From Gammaproteobacteria bacterium (lineage in GTDB: Bacteria > Pseudomonadota > Gammaproteobacteria > Cardiobacteriales > Wohlfahrtiimonadaceae), in the NCBI GenBank assembly GCA_003864535.1, contig BHEQ01000040.1, positions 1-11,947 of the forward strand: 11,947 nucleotides of DNA, read 5' to 3'. The translations under genes were made by a program, and so were the position numbers. Below are positions 1-6,108 of this stretch, one piece after another. Position 1 is the first letter of the stretch. Every line of letters starts with the position of its first letter. The notes beneath the pieces are model-generated. The model had not been told where the DNA came from. It ran no database searches and saw only the letters and a program-made list of their open reading frames with translations.

Positions 1-1
1 T

Positions 2-70
2 TTTAAAAATACACAAGCAAAACAGCTAGTGGAACATCTATTAATAGAAAAACTTAAAATAACCATTTAA
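2..70 (+). CDS. C-terminal end of an unidentified upstream gene (partial)
   Basis: An open frame enters from the left edge and stops at TAA 68-70, giving 22 residues that end QLVEHLLIEKLKITI. The tail is charged and helical-looking, with alternating Glu/Lys and Leu/Ile, which suits the end of a soluble protein. Only 22 codons are visible, so chance openness in AT-rich DNA cannot be excluded and no family can be assigned. No clear terminator with a U-tract follows. The next gene on this strand, pepN, starts 170 bases later. Confidence 0.4.
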   Translation, partial: FKNTQAKQLVEHLLIEKLKITI

Positions 71-125
71 TTAAATCATAGGCTTATCATCTTTAAAAAT
101 AACTATCTCATCACGTAATCCTTGA

Positions 126-157
126 ATAATCTCAGCATAAAATTACCACGAGATTAT
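126..157. promoter_or_regulatory. Inverted repeat in the pepN upstream spacer
   Basis: ATAATCTC (126-133) and GAGATTAT (150-157) are perfect 8-base inverted arms separated by 16 bases. No T-run follows on either strand, so this is a poor intrinsic terminator. The arm separation, about two helical turns centre to centre, would suit a dimeric protein site, or a hairpin ending the upstream gene. The rest of the 71-240 spacer shows only AT-rich DNA and the pepN -10 element. The role is inference. Confidence 0.25.
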
Positions 158-201
158 AATCAATACAAAAATCTAAACAAATTTGATCCTTAAAACTGGT
201 C

Positions 202-233
202 TATAATCTAAGTTTATTTATTTTTAAGAGGAG
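202..233 (+). promoter_or_regulatory. pepN -10 box and ribosome binding site
   Basis: TATAAT at 202-207 is a perfect -10 hexamer, and a start near 214 would give a leader of about 27 bases. No good -35 sits 16-18 bases upstream; TTGATC at 183-188 is only 13 bases away, so the promoter may need an activator or rely on the -10. The Shine-Dalgarno AAGAGGAG at 226-233, seven bases before ATG 241, is strong and fixes the pepN start. Confidence 0.5.
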
Positions 234-240
234 TTTATTC

Positions 241-2880
241 ATGTCAGATACTCATGCTACACCTACCAAGCCAACCACTCCAACATATAGAAAAGATTAT
301 CAACAACCTGATTATTTTATCAAAAAAGTAGAGCTTTGCTTTAACTTAGATTCTAAGCATACTTTAGTTGAAAGCACTTTATATATAACTAAAAATACAC
401 AGAAAACTAATAAAGCAAATACCCCTGTTTTAATTTTAAATGGGGATGAGCGATGTGATTTATTGGCTGTTGAAATTGATGGTATCGAGCAAGATCTTAA
501 AAATATAACCACAGATTATGCGCTTATATTAAAAAACCTACCTGATGCGTGTATTATTACAATTAAAAACAGTTTAGTACCAGAAACTAACACTGCATTT
601 GATGGTTTATATATCAGCAATAATATTTTTTGTACTGATTGCGAGCCGCAAGGGTTTCGTAAAATAACCTATTTTCAAGATCGTCCCGATAATATGGCGG
701 AGTATACGGTTAAAATTATTGCAGATAAACAATATACTCAGCTGTTATCTAACGGTAATTTAATAGATTCTGGCGATCTACCTAATAATCAACATTATGC
801 GATTTGGCACGATCCTTTCCCAAAACCATCTTATTTATGCGCAATTGTTGCTGGAGATTTAGCTTTTATAGAAGATCAACATCTGCGTCCTGATGGAAGT
901 GAGGTACGTTTACGCGTTTATGCTTTGGAGAAATTTATCAATCAATGTGCGTTTGCGCTAGCATCTTTAAAAAAAGCGATGGTTTGGGATGAACAACGCT
1001 TTGGCTTAATTTATGATTTAGATATTTATAATATTGTTGCAATTGATGATTTTAATGCAGGCGCGATGGAAAATAAGGGCTTGAATATCTTTAATACAAA
1101 ATTTGTCTTAGCCCATCCTAAAACAGCAACAGATGCTGATTTTGAAGGAGTTGAGTCTGTTATTGCGCATGAATATTTTCATAATTGGACAGGTAATCGG
1201 GTAACTTGTCGCGATTGGTTTCAATTATCGTTAAAAGAAGGTTTAACTGTTTTTCGTGATCAAGAATTTAGTAGTGATTTAAATCACCGCGGATTACAAA
1301 GAATTCATGATGTTAGTATGCTTAAAGCACATCAATTTACGGAAGACGCTGGGGCATTAGCGCATCCAATTCGTCCAGATAGCTACATTGAAATGCGTAA
1401 TTTTTACACGACAACAGTTTACGAAAAAGGTGCTGAAGTTGTCCGTTTATATCAAACATTACTCGGTATAGATGGGTTTAGGCGCGGCATGGATTTATAT
1501 TTTAAGCGCTTTGATGGCATGGCGGTTACCTGCGATGATTTTTTAAGCGCGATGCGTGATGCAAATATTGATCAACCTAATGGTACATTAGCAGGCTTTG
1601 AAAATTGGTATACTCAAGCAGGAACACCAGAAATACAAGCACATACCACGTATAATCGTGATACCTGCGAGGCTACTTTAAATCTTAAACAAATTTTAAG
1701 CGCATCACCAAATCAAGCTGCAAATACTAAAAAACCCCAGCTTATTCCGATTAAAGTAGGCTTAATTGATCCACAAGGACTTGAGATATTAAATGACTTA
1801 ATTGTCTTAGATAAATTTGAGGCAAGTTTTAAATTTAAAGATATAGAGCAACAACCAGTTTTTTCTTTATTACGTGATTTTAGTGCGCCTGTTATTTTAA
1901 AATATGAGTTAACTCCTTCTCAATTACTTCATTTAGTTAAATATGATAGTGATGATTTTAATAAGTTTAATGCCGCACAAAGCTTAAGTACCCAAATCAT
2001 AATCAATCAAGATCAGCCGAGTGAGATTAATAATAATAAGAGGATTAATGATCTTTATGGATATTTCTTGGATGAAAACCAATACGATGACTGTATACAT
2101 GACTCATCGATACAAGATGCACCAGCTTTTCTTGCAGAAATTCTAGCTTTGCCTGATGTTAATGCTCTTTGCGCGGCGAATAAAAATAGCTATGATCCTG
2201 TTGGTATGCATCAAAATAGAGCAAAAATAATGCATGAATTAGCTACAAAATTTGGAGATCAATTTTTACTTCTTCATTTTAATCATGAGCAAGATGAACC
2301 GGGACATCGAGCTTTAAAAAATATAAGTTTAAGCTTTTTAAGCTGCACCGATGAATATTACCATCTTTCTTTATGTCAATATGACAATGCGCGATGTATG
2401 ACTGATCGTTTTGAAGCGCTTAAATGTATAGTTTTTGAAAATTATACGAATAAAGATCAGTATTTAAGAGAATTTCTATCTCAATTTAAGGATTATCCAC
2501 TCGTTCTAGATAAATGGTTTAGCCTCCAAGCAAGCATGCCTAATCTTGAATTAGCTAATTTAATTGCTCTTTCTGAGCATCCTAGTTTTAATTATTCCAA
2601 CCCAAATAGAATGCGCTCTTTAATTGGTGTTGCTGGACAAAATAATGTATTTTTGCATCAAAATCCAGCTGCTAATTTTAAATGGTTGGGGGATGAGATT
2701 CTTAAGATAGATGCGCTTAATCCACAAATTGCCGCACGTTTAGCTACGCCATTTAGTCGCTGGCAAAAATTTAAGCCTGAGACTCTCACCATCGTTCAAG
2801 GCATTATTAAACAGCTTTTAACTGAAACTAAGCTATCTAAAAATCTGCATGAAATGTTAAGCAAAAGTGTCCAAGAATGA
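241..2880 (+). CDS. pepN: Aminopeptidase N, M1 family zinc metallopeptidase
   Basis: PepN is a cytosolic zinc aminopeptidase that removes N-terminal residues from peptides in the last stage of protein turnover. The 879 residues match the usual length of bacterial PepN, about 870. The exopeptidase motif GAMEN is at 274-278. The zinc motif HEYFH is at 310-314, with the third ligand Glu333 in LKEGLT, and His310 to Glu333 has the same 23-residue spacing as in E. coli PepN. The transition-state Tyr394 lies in TTVYEKGAEV. The order is an N-terminal beta domain (to about 210), the thermolysin-like catalytic domain (about 210-470), a small beta domain, and a helical C-terminal domain from about 560. 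There is no signal peptide. The N-terminus carries a few extra Thr/Pro-rich residues before the conserved YRKDY start. All catalytic residues are present and the identification is firm. Confidence 0.97.
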   Translation: MSDTHATPTKPTTPTYRKDYQQPDYFIKKVELCFNLDSKHTLVESTLYITKNTQKTNKANTPVLILNGDERCDLLAVEIDGIEQDLKNITTDYALILKNLPDACIITIKNSLVPETNTAFDGLYISNNIFCTDCEPQGFRKITYFQDRPDNMAEYTVKIIADKQYTQLLSNGNLIDSGDLPNNQHYAIWHDPFPKPSYLCAIVAGDLAFIEDQHLRPDGSEVRLRVYALEKFINQCAFALASLKKAMVWDEQRFGLIYDLDIYNIVAIDDFNAGAMENKGLNIFNTKFVLAHPKTATDADFEGVESVIAHEYFHNWTGNRVTCRDWFQLSLKEGLTVFRDQEFSSDLNHRGLQRIHDVSMLKAHQFTEDAGALAHPIRPDSYIEMRNFYTTTVYEKGAEVVRLYQTLLGIDGFRRGMDLYFKRFDGMAVTCDDFLSAMRDANIDQPNGTLAGFENWYTQAGTPEIQAHTTYNRDTCEATLNLKQILSASPNQAANTKKPQLIPIKVGLIDPQGLEILNDLIVLDKFEASFKFKDIEQQPVFSLLRDFSAPVILKYELTPSQLLHLVKYDSDDFNKFNAAQSLSTQIIINQDQPSEINNNKRINDLYGYFLDENQYDDCIHDSSIQDAPAFLAEILALPDVNALCAANKNSYDPVGMHQNRAKIMHELATKFGDQFLLLHFNHEQDEPGHRALKNISLSFLSCTDEYYHLSLCQYDNARCMTDRFEALKCIVFENYTNKDQYLREFLSQFKDYPLVLDKWFSLQASMPNLELANLIALSEHPSFNYSNPNRMRSLIGVAGQNNVFLHQNPAANFKWLGDEILKIDALNPQIAARLATPFSRWQKFKPETLTIVQGIIKQLLTETKLSKNLHEMLSKSVQE

Positions 2881-2924
2881 GTTTTTTACTATAGGAGACT
2901 TCTATAAATTAGATTTTTCATTGT

Positions 2925-2953
2925 TTGACATATGTTCAGCACTATAATAAAAT
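2925..2953 (+). promoter_or_regulatory. Near-consensus sigma-70 promoter for the antiporter gene
   Basis: TTGACA (2925-2930) is a perfect -35. After exactly 17 bases comes TAAAAT (2948-2953), a five-of-six -10. A start near 2960 falls in a T6/A7 stretch. This is the best-matching promoter in the window and shows that the downstream gene is transcribed independently of pepN. The overlapping TATAAT at 2943-2948 is only 12 bases from the -35 and is less likely to be the working -10. Confidence 0.7.
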
Positions 2954-2995
2954 TTTTTAAAAAAATTAATTAATAATTTGAATATATTTAAGATA

Positions 2996-3004
2996 AAGGA
3001 GGTG
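2996..3004 (+). promoter_or_regulatory. Ribosome binding site that sets the antiporter start at 3008
   Basis: AAGGAGGTG is an almost perfect anti-16S match ending a few bases before ATG 3008. The frame is also open back to a TTG at 2978, but that codon lies before this site and has no ribosome binding site of its own. The extra ten residues (MNIFKIKEVK) would also put charges ahead of the first membrane segment. Confidence 0.85.
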
Positions 3005-3007
3005 AAA

Positions 3008-4327
3008 ATGAATGCAGTAGTTTTGGCAGTTGTGGTTATGTTGGTATTATCTGTGGCGCGAGTTCATGTAGTTCTAAGTTTATTAATTGGCGCACTTGTG
3101 GGTGGTTTAGTTGGTGGTTTGGGCTTAAATAATACTATTTTGATTTTTGAGCGCGGCCTTGCAGGTGGAGCTAAGATTGCAATGTCTTATGCTATGCTTG
3201 GGGCGTTTGCGGTGGCTATTTCTTATTCTGGTCTGCCTTTACTCATGGCTAATTTTTTGGTCAAAAAAATAGATGTAGGTGCGGCAAGTACGAGTACTCA
3301 TATTAAATGGGTGCTATTAGCAATTTTGGTGGTGGTGAGTATTTCAAGTCAAAATATAGTTCCGATTCACATCGCTTTTATTCCCTTACTTATTCCCCCT
3401 TTATTGATCGCTATGACGCGGCTGCATTTAGACAGACGTGCTGTCGCTTGTGTTATGACTTTTGGTCTTGTGGCTACGTATATGTTTTTACCCTATGGTT
3501 TTGGGGATATCTTTTTGAAGCAAATTTTACTCGGAAATATTGAGAAGTCTGGCTTAAATGTTGTGGGGATTAATGTAATGACTGCGATGACTATTCCAGC
3601 TATAGGTATGGCTGTAGGTTTATTCATTGCGTTGTTTATTACCTACAAAAAACCACGTAAGTATTTAGATATTAATGCAAGCCTTGAGCAATCTGCTCCT
3701 GTTGCGGTAACGCCTTGGCGTATCACTGTTGCGTTACTTGCGATTATTCTTTCATTTGCGGCGCAGTTGTATACCAAGTCGATGATGATGGGTGCGTTAT
3801 TGGGGTTTGCGTTATTTATGGCAAGCGGGGTTATACGCTTACGTGATGCGGATAATGTCTTTACTCAAGGGGTTAAAATGATGGCAATGATTGGTTTTAT
3901 TATGATTGCAGCCCAAGGTTTTGCCGAGGTTATTAAAGAAACCAATCACATTGGACCATTAGTTGAGGCATCCTCACAATTATTTGCAGGCTCCAAAGGT
4001 CTTGCGGCGTTAGTTATGTTATTGGTGGGATTGTTAGTTACTTTAGGGATTGGGAGCTCATTTTCAACTGTGCCTATTCTCGCGGCTATTTATGTTCCTT
4101 TATGCATAAGTATGGGCTTTTCACCCTTGGCTACCGTGGCACTTATTGGGACGGCTGGAGCTTTAGGCGATGCAGGATCTCCCGCCTCCGATTCTACTTT
4201 AGGGCCAACAGCAGGCTTAAATGCGGATGGGCAGCATGATCATATGCGCGATACAGTTATTCCTACTTTTCTCCATTTTAATTTACCGCTCCTCGTAGCA
4301 GGTTGGATTGCAGCGATGATATTATAA
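3008..4327 (+). CDS. NhaC/YuiF-type Na+/H+ antiporter-family membrane permease
   Basis: This is a polytopic inner-membrane protein of 439 residues with roughly 11-13 hydrophobic segments and very few charges between them. It matches the Na+/H+ antiporter superfamily branch that includes B. subtilis YuiF. The N-terminal segment MNAVVLAVVVMLVLS, the re-entrant-like stretch SSQNIVPIHIAFIPLLIPP in the first half, and the hallmark GDAGSPASDSTLGPT at residues 387-401 followed by GLNADGQHDH are typical of the branch. Members are annotated either as cation antiporters or as amino-acid (for example histidine) permeases, so the substrate cannot be settled here. The gene stands alone, with its own promoter and a strong terminator 31 bases after the stop. 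The fold and family are firm; the transported solute is not. Confidence 0.88.
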   Translation: MNAVVLAVVVMLVLSVARVHVVLSLLIGALVGGLVGGLGLNNTILIFERGLAGGAKIAMSYAMLGAFAVAISYSGLPLLMANFLVKKIDVGAASTSTHIKWVLLAILVVVSISSQNIVPIHIAFIPLLIPPLLIAMTRLHLDRRAVACVMTFGLVATYMFLPYGFGDIFLKQILLGNIEKSGLNVVGINVMTAMTIPAIGMAVGLFIALFITYKKPRKYLDINASLEQSAPVAVTPWRITVALLAIILSFAAQLYTKSMMMGALLGFALFMASGVIRLRDADNVFTQGVKMMAMIGFIMIAAQGFAEVIKETNHIGPLVEASSQLFAGSKGLAALVMLLVGLLVTLGIGSSFSTVPILAAIYVPLCISMGFSPLATVALIGTAGALGDAGSPASDSTLGPTAGLNADGQHDHMRDTVIPTFLHFNLPLLVAGWIAAMIL

Positions 4328-4358
4328 ATATATTATAAATCTAGCAAAATAAAAACAA

Positions 4359-4389
4359 AAAAAGAGACTGATATAAGCAGTCTCTTTTT
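4359..4389. terminator. Bidirectional terminator between the antiporter gene and rpsU
   Basis: AAAAAGAGACTG (4359-4370) and CAGTCTCTTTTT (4378-4389) form a perfect 12-base stem around a 7-base loop. The core GAGACTG/CAGTCTC is flanked by A-runs and T-runs, so the hairpin has a U-tract when transcribed in either direction. It lies between convergent genes and can end both transcripts. Confidence 0.92.
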
Positions 4390-4417
4390 GTATAACGTAG
4401 TTTAAAGTACGTTAAAA

Positions 4418-4633
4418 TTAGTACATACGTACACGGCGTGAACTTTCGCGAGAAATACGCTTGTAATGGCGTTTTTGAGCAGCCGCGGCCTTGCGTTTGC
4501 GCTCTAGCGTTGGTTTTTCATAGAATTCACGCGCTCTTACTTCTGATACGACACCAGCTTTTTCACAAGCACGTTTAAAACGACGCAGAGCGACGTCAAA
4601 GGGTTCGTTGTCCCGGATTTTGACGGAAGGCAT
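4418..4633 (-). CDS. rpsU: Small ribosomal subunit protein bS21
   Basis: bS21 is a small basic protein of the 30S platform near the 3' end of 16S rRNA, and it helps mRNA binding at initiation. The 71 residues are the normal gammaproteobacterial length. The sequence begins MPSVKIRDNEPFDVALRRFK and continues through REFYEKPTLERKRK to the Arg-rich tail RRVRMY, a full match to the family. On the minus strand a GAGGTGA ribosome binding site (4641-4647) precedes the ATG by seven bases. In many gammaproteobacteria rpsU leads the rpsU-dnaG-rpoD operon. Here a strong terminator follows 28 bases after the stop and no dnaG is present, so the gene is monocistronic. No convincing promoter could be picked out upstream. 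Confidence 0.97.
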   Translation of the reverse strand: MPSVKIRDNEPFDVALRRFKRACEKAGVVSEVRAREFYEKPTLERKRKAAAAQKRHYKRISRESSRRVRMY

Positions 4634-4792
4634 TAAAACATCACCTCAATTTTAAGAGATCCCAGATATAGGGAAGATTATTATGGAATATACTTAATAA
4701 GTAATTAAGCATGGCAAGCGCAACATTTTACAGCAAAGGGCTACTTTTGCCAATAAATATTTAAAAGATAATTTAGTCGAATAAATATAGTT

Positions 4793-4820
4793 TTGCAAAG
4801 ATAGCTACATCGCTTATAAT
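4793..4820 (+). promoter_or_regulatory. Promoter for the glyoxalase-like gene
   Basis: TTGCAA (4793-4798) and a perfect TATAAT (4815-4820) are separated by 16 bases, so transcription should begin around 4826-4828, about 30 bases before the ATG. The 223-base spacer 4634-4856 also has to hold the divergent rpsU promoter. Confidence 0.6.
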
Positions 4821-4822
4821 TT

Positions 4823-4840
4823 TAAAGTTTTTAAACTTTA
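4823..4840. promoter_or_regulatory. 18-base palindrome at the predicted transcription start (possible operator)
   Basis: TAAAGTTT and AAACTTTA are perfect 8-base inverted arms around two T residues. The dyad begins two bases after the -10 box and spans the predicted start site, a typical position for a repressor operator. It is unlikely to be a terminator because it precedes the gene and the RNA stem would be AU-rich with a tight loop. The cognate protein is unknown. AAGGAT at 4845-4850 is the ribosome binding site. Confidence 0.4.
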
Positions 4841-4856
4841 GCACAAGGATATTTTT

Positions 4857-5276
4857 ATGAAATTTTTACATACTATGGTTCGCGTTAAGGATTTAGATAA
4901 ATCATTAGATTTTTATTGCAATTTATTAGGCTTAAAAGAAAACAGACGCACGGTATATGAAGAGTGGAAATGCACTCTTATATATCTTGGAGCGCCGAAT
5001 AATCCTGAGGCTGAAATAGAGTTAACTTATAATTGGGACGCTGAAGATTACACGATAGGACGCGCTTTTGGGCATTTAGCTTTTGAAGTTGATAATATCT
5101 ATACAACTTGTGAGCGCTTACTTAAAGCTGGCATTGAAATCAACGTTCCGCCGCGCGATGGCTGGATGGCTTTTGTGCGCTCCCCTGATGATATATCTAT
5201 CGAATTACTTCAAAAAGATAAGCCACTTAAACCGCAAGCACCTTGGAGTGAGATGGAAAACATAGGTTGGTGGTAG
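4857..5276 (+). CDS. gloA: Glyoxalase I-like VOC protein (lactoylglutathione lyase family)
   Basis: Glyoxalase I isomerises the hemithioacetal of methylglyoxal and glutathione to S-lactoylglutathione, using a divalent metal such as Ni2+. The 139 residues contain two vicinal-oxygen-chelate repeats. The four metal ligands of the E. coli enzyme have counterparts here: His5 in FLHTMVRV, Glu55 in EIELTYNW, His73 in GHLAFEV and Glu116 in SIELLQK. The second half (PPRDGWMAFVRSPDDISIE) and the C-terminal extension ending in WSEMENIGWW differ from E. coli GloA. The protein therefore belongs to a related VOC subfamily often annotated as lactoylglutathione lyase. It is cytosolic and has its own promoter, a possible operator and a terminator. 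The metal site is clear, but its preference for glutathione hemithioacetal is inferred. Confidence 0.82.
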   Translation: MKFLHTMVRVKDLDKSLDFYCNLLGLKENRRTVYEEWKCTLIYLGAPNNPEAEIELTYNWDAEDYTIGRAFGHLAFEVDNIYTTCERLLKAGIEINVPPRDGWMAFVRSPDDISIELLQKDKPLKPQAPWSEMENIGWW

Positions 5277-5287
5277 CTTAATAAAGG

Positions 5288-5330
5288 GCATATATATCGA
5301 ATATGCGCATATCTATTTATATAGTTTTTT
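5288..5330 (+). terminator. Probable terminator after the glyoxalase-like gene
   Basis: Two small hairpins lie in tandem just after the stop. GCATAT (5288-5293) pairs with ATATGC (5301-5306), and CTAT (5313-5316) pairs with ATAG (5321-5324), followed at once by six T residues (5325-5330). The second stem is short and AU-rich, so termination may be incomplete, but hairpin plus U-tract is the expected layout. Confidence 0.45.
5305..5319 (+). repeat. Degenerate copy of the GGGCACATCTATTT intergenic word
   Basis: GCGCATATCTATTTA matches GGGCACATCTATTTA at 10139-10153 in 13 of 15 positions, and the exact 14-base word also occurs at 7434-7447. All three lie in spacers on the plus strand. This copy overlaps the terminator-like structure after the glyoxalase-like gene. 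Confidence 0.35.
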
Positions 5331-5381
5331 ATAACAAATTAAGTCATATAAATTATTAATAGATATGCGGCTGTTTAAGCT

Positions 5382-5434
5382 GCGCCGTTAATAAAATTGC
5401 AAGCCTTGCAAAACCCAACTTAAAAACACTCCCT
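5382..5434 (+). repeat. 53-base upstream block, copy A
   Basis: By hand alignment this block matches 10153-10205 in 38 of 53 positions without gaps. The best-kept parts are TTAATAA, GCAA.CCTTG and the terminal TCCCT. Just before it, GCGGC (5368-5372) can pair with GCTGC (5379-5383, with one G-U) as a small hairpin. The block ends 10 bases before the DUF2726 start codon, whereas copy B ends 64 bases before ibaG. Confidence 0.5.
5397..5425 (+). promoter_or_regulatory. Possible promoter inside copy A, for the DUF2726 gene
   Basis: TTGCAA (5397-5402) and TTAAAA (5420-5425) are 17 bases apart. In copy B the same register holds TCGCAA and TTATAG, also with 17 bases between them. A start near 5432 would give a short leader with AAAGG (5435-5439) ahead of ATG 5445. 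Each hexamer is weak alone; the conserved register in two blocks is the main support. Confidence 0.4.
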
Positions 5435-5444
5435 AAAGGTTGTT

Positions 5445-5996
5445 ATGATTGCTAAATTAGCTATACTTTTTCTAATTATGATTGTTTTTTTTGCACTCCT
5501 TCCTATTCTAAGATTGGGGCGTCAATATTTTTTAAAAATAACCCAAACCCAAACATTAAATAATGCGCCATATGTTGACCAAGTAAATAGCTATAATTAT
5601 CGCTGCCTTCCTGGCTTATTTACGCCGCTTGAACTCCATTTTTTTAGTAATTTAGAAGATGCGGTGCAAGGTTTACCTGTTAATATCTTTGCCAAAATAC
5701 GCCTTGCCAATCTAATTAAGGTTGATAAAAAAAATATAAGTAATAACAGTATTATTGACCCTAAAATTCTAGATAATTTGGTTGATTATGTTTTAGTGGA
5801 TAATCAAAGCTCTAAACCCTTATTAGTTATTCAATTAAATGATAATTCTGGAGATATAAATCATCATCAGCTGCGCAATCAAGCCCTGCAAGATCTGCTT
5901 TATAAAGCTGATTTACCTGTTTTATATATCCCATTTCAAGAGCAATATAAACCTGCGCCACTGCGCCAATTAATTACGCAAATGCTTAAATTATGA
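5445..5996 (+). CDS. DUF2726-family protein with an N-terminal membrane anchor
   Basis: The 183-residue protein begins with one hydrophobic segment (about residues 3-24, IAKLAILFLIMIVFFALLPI) and then a basic stretch, so the rest should face the cytoplasm. From about residue 60 it follows the DUF2726 pattern: LFTPLELHFFSNLEDAV, then a variable basis strand region with VFAK-like NIFAKIRLANLI, VDYVLVD, and a C-terminal ADLPVLYIPF. This domain is thought to have a restriction-endonuclease-like fold, and its function is not established. The usual acidic IELDD segment appears here as IQLND, with Gln130 and Asn132 replacing acidic residues, although Asp114 and Asp133 remain. If the fold is nuclease-like, catalysis is doubtful. 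The gene stands between gloA and glmM with no evident partner. Family assignment is from remembered motifs; the function is unknown. Confidence 0.7.
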   Translation: MIAKLAILFLIMIVFFALLPILRLGRQYFLKITQTQTLNNAPYVDQVNSYNYRCLPGLFTPLELHFFSNLEDAVQGLPVNIFAKIRLANLIKVDKKNISNNSIIDPKILDNLVDYVLVDNQSSKPLLVIQLNDNSGDINHHQLRNQALQDLLYKADLPVLYIPFQEQYKPAPLRQLITQMLKL

Positions 5997-6067
5997 TAAT
6001 AGATAGGTAGCTAGGTAATTAATTAAATTAATTAAAATTAAGGTATTACTCTATATATTTATATAAC

Positions 6068-6080
6068 TAGATAATATCTA
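6068..6080. promoter_or_regulatory. 13-base palindrome in the glmM leader
   Basis: TAGATA-A-TATCTA is a perfect odd-centred dyad about 30 bases before the glmM start codon. The surrounding spacer (5997-6108) is almost pure A/T with TTAATTAA-like runs, so a short palindrome could arise by chance. No well-spaced promoter is visible in this spacer. AAGGA at 6097-6101 is the glmM ribosome binding site. Confidence 0.2.
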
Positions 6081-6108
6081 AAATTATTAAAATACTAAGG
6101 AAAATAAT

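Noticed and set aside
120..132. CCTTGAATAATCT resembling CCTTGAAAAATCT in block copy B (10175-10187)
   Set aside because: Twelve of thirteen bases match, but similarity does not extend convincingly to either side, so it is not counted as a third copy.
2943..2948. TATAAT as the -10 of the antiporter promoter
   Set aside because: Only 12 bases from the perfect TTGACA; the overlapping TAAAAT at 2948-2953 has the ideal 17-base spacing.
2978..3007. TTG start giving a ten-residue longer antiporter protein
   Set aside because: It lies before the strong AAGGAGGTG site and has no ribosome binding site of its own; ATG 3008 is correctly spaced and begins the conserved first membrane segment.
2960..3007. 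Riboswitch upstream of the transporter gene
   Set aside because: The leader is only about 48 bases, A/T homopolymer-rich, and has no fold that could serve as an aptamer.
4704..4714. ATTAAGCATGG shared with 10130-10140
   Set aside because: Eleven identical bases in AT-rich spacers, without extension, are too short to claim a repeat, although the second site adjoins the GGGCACATCTATTT word.
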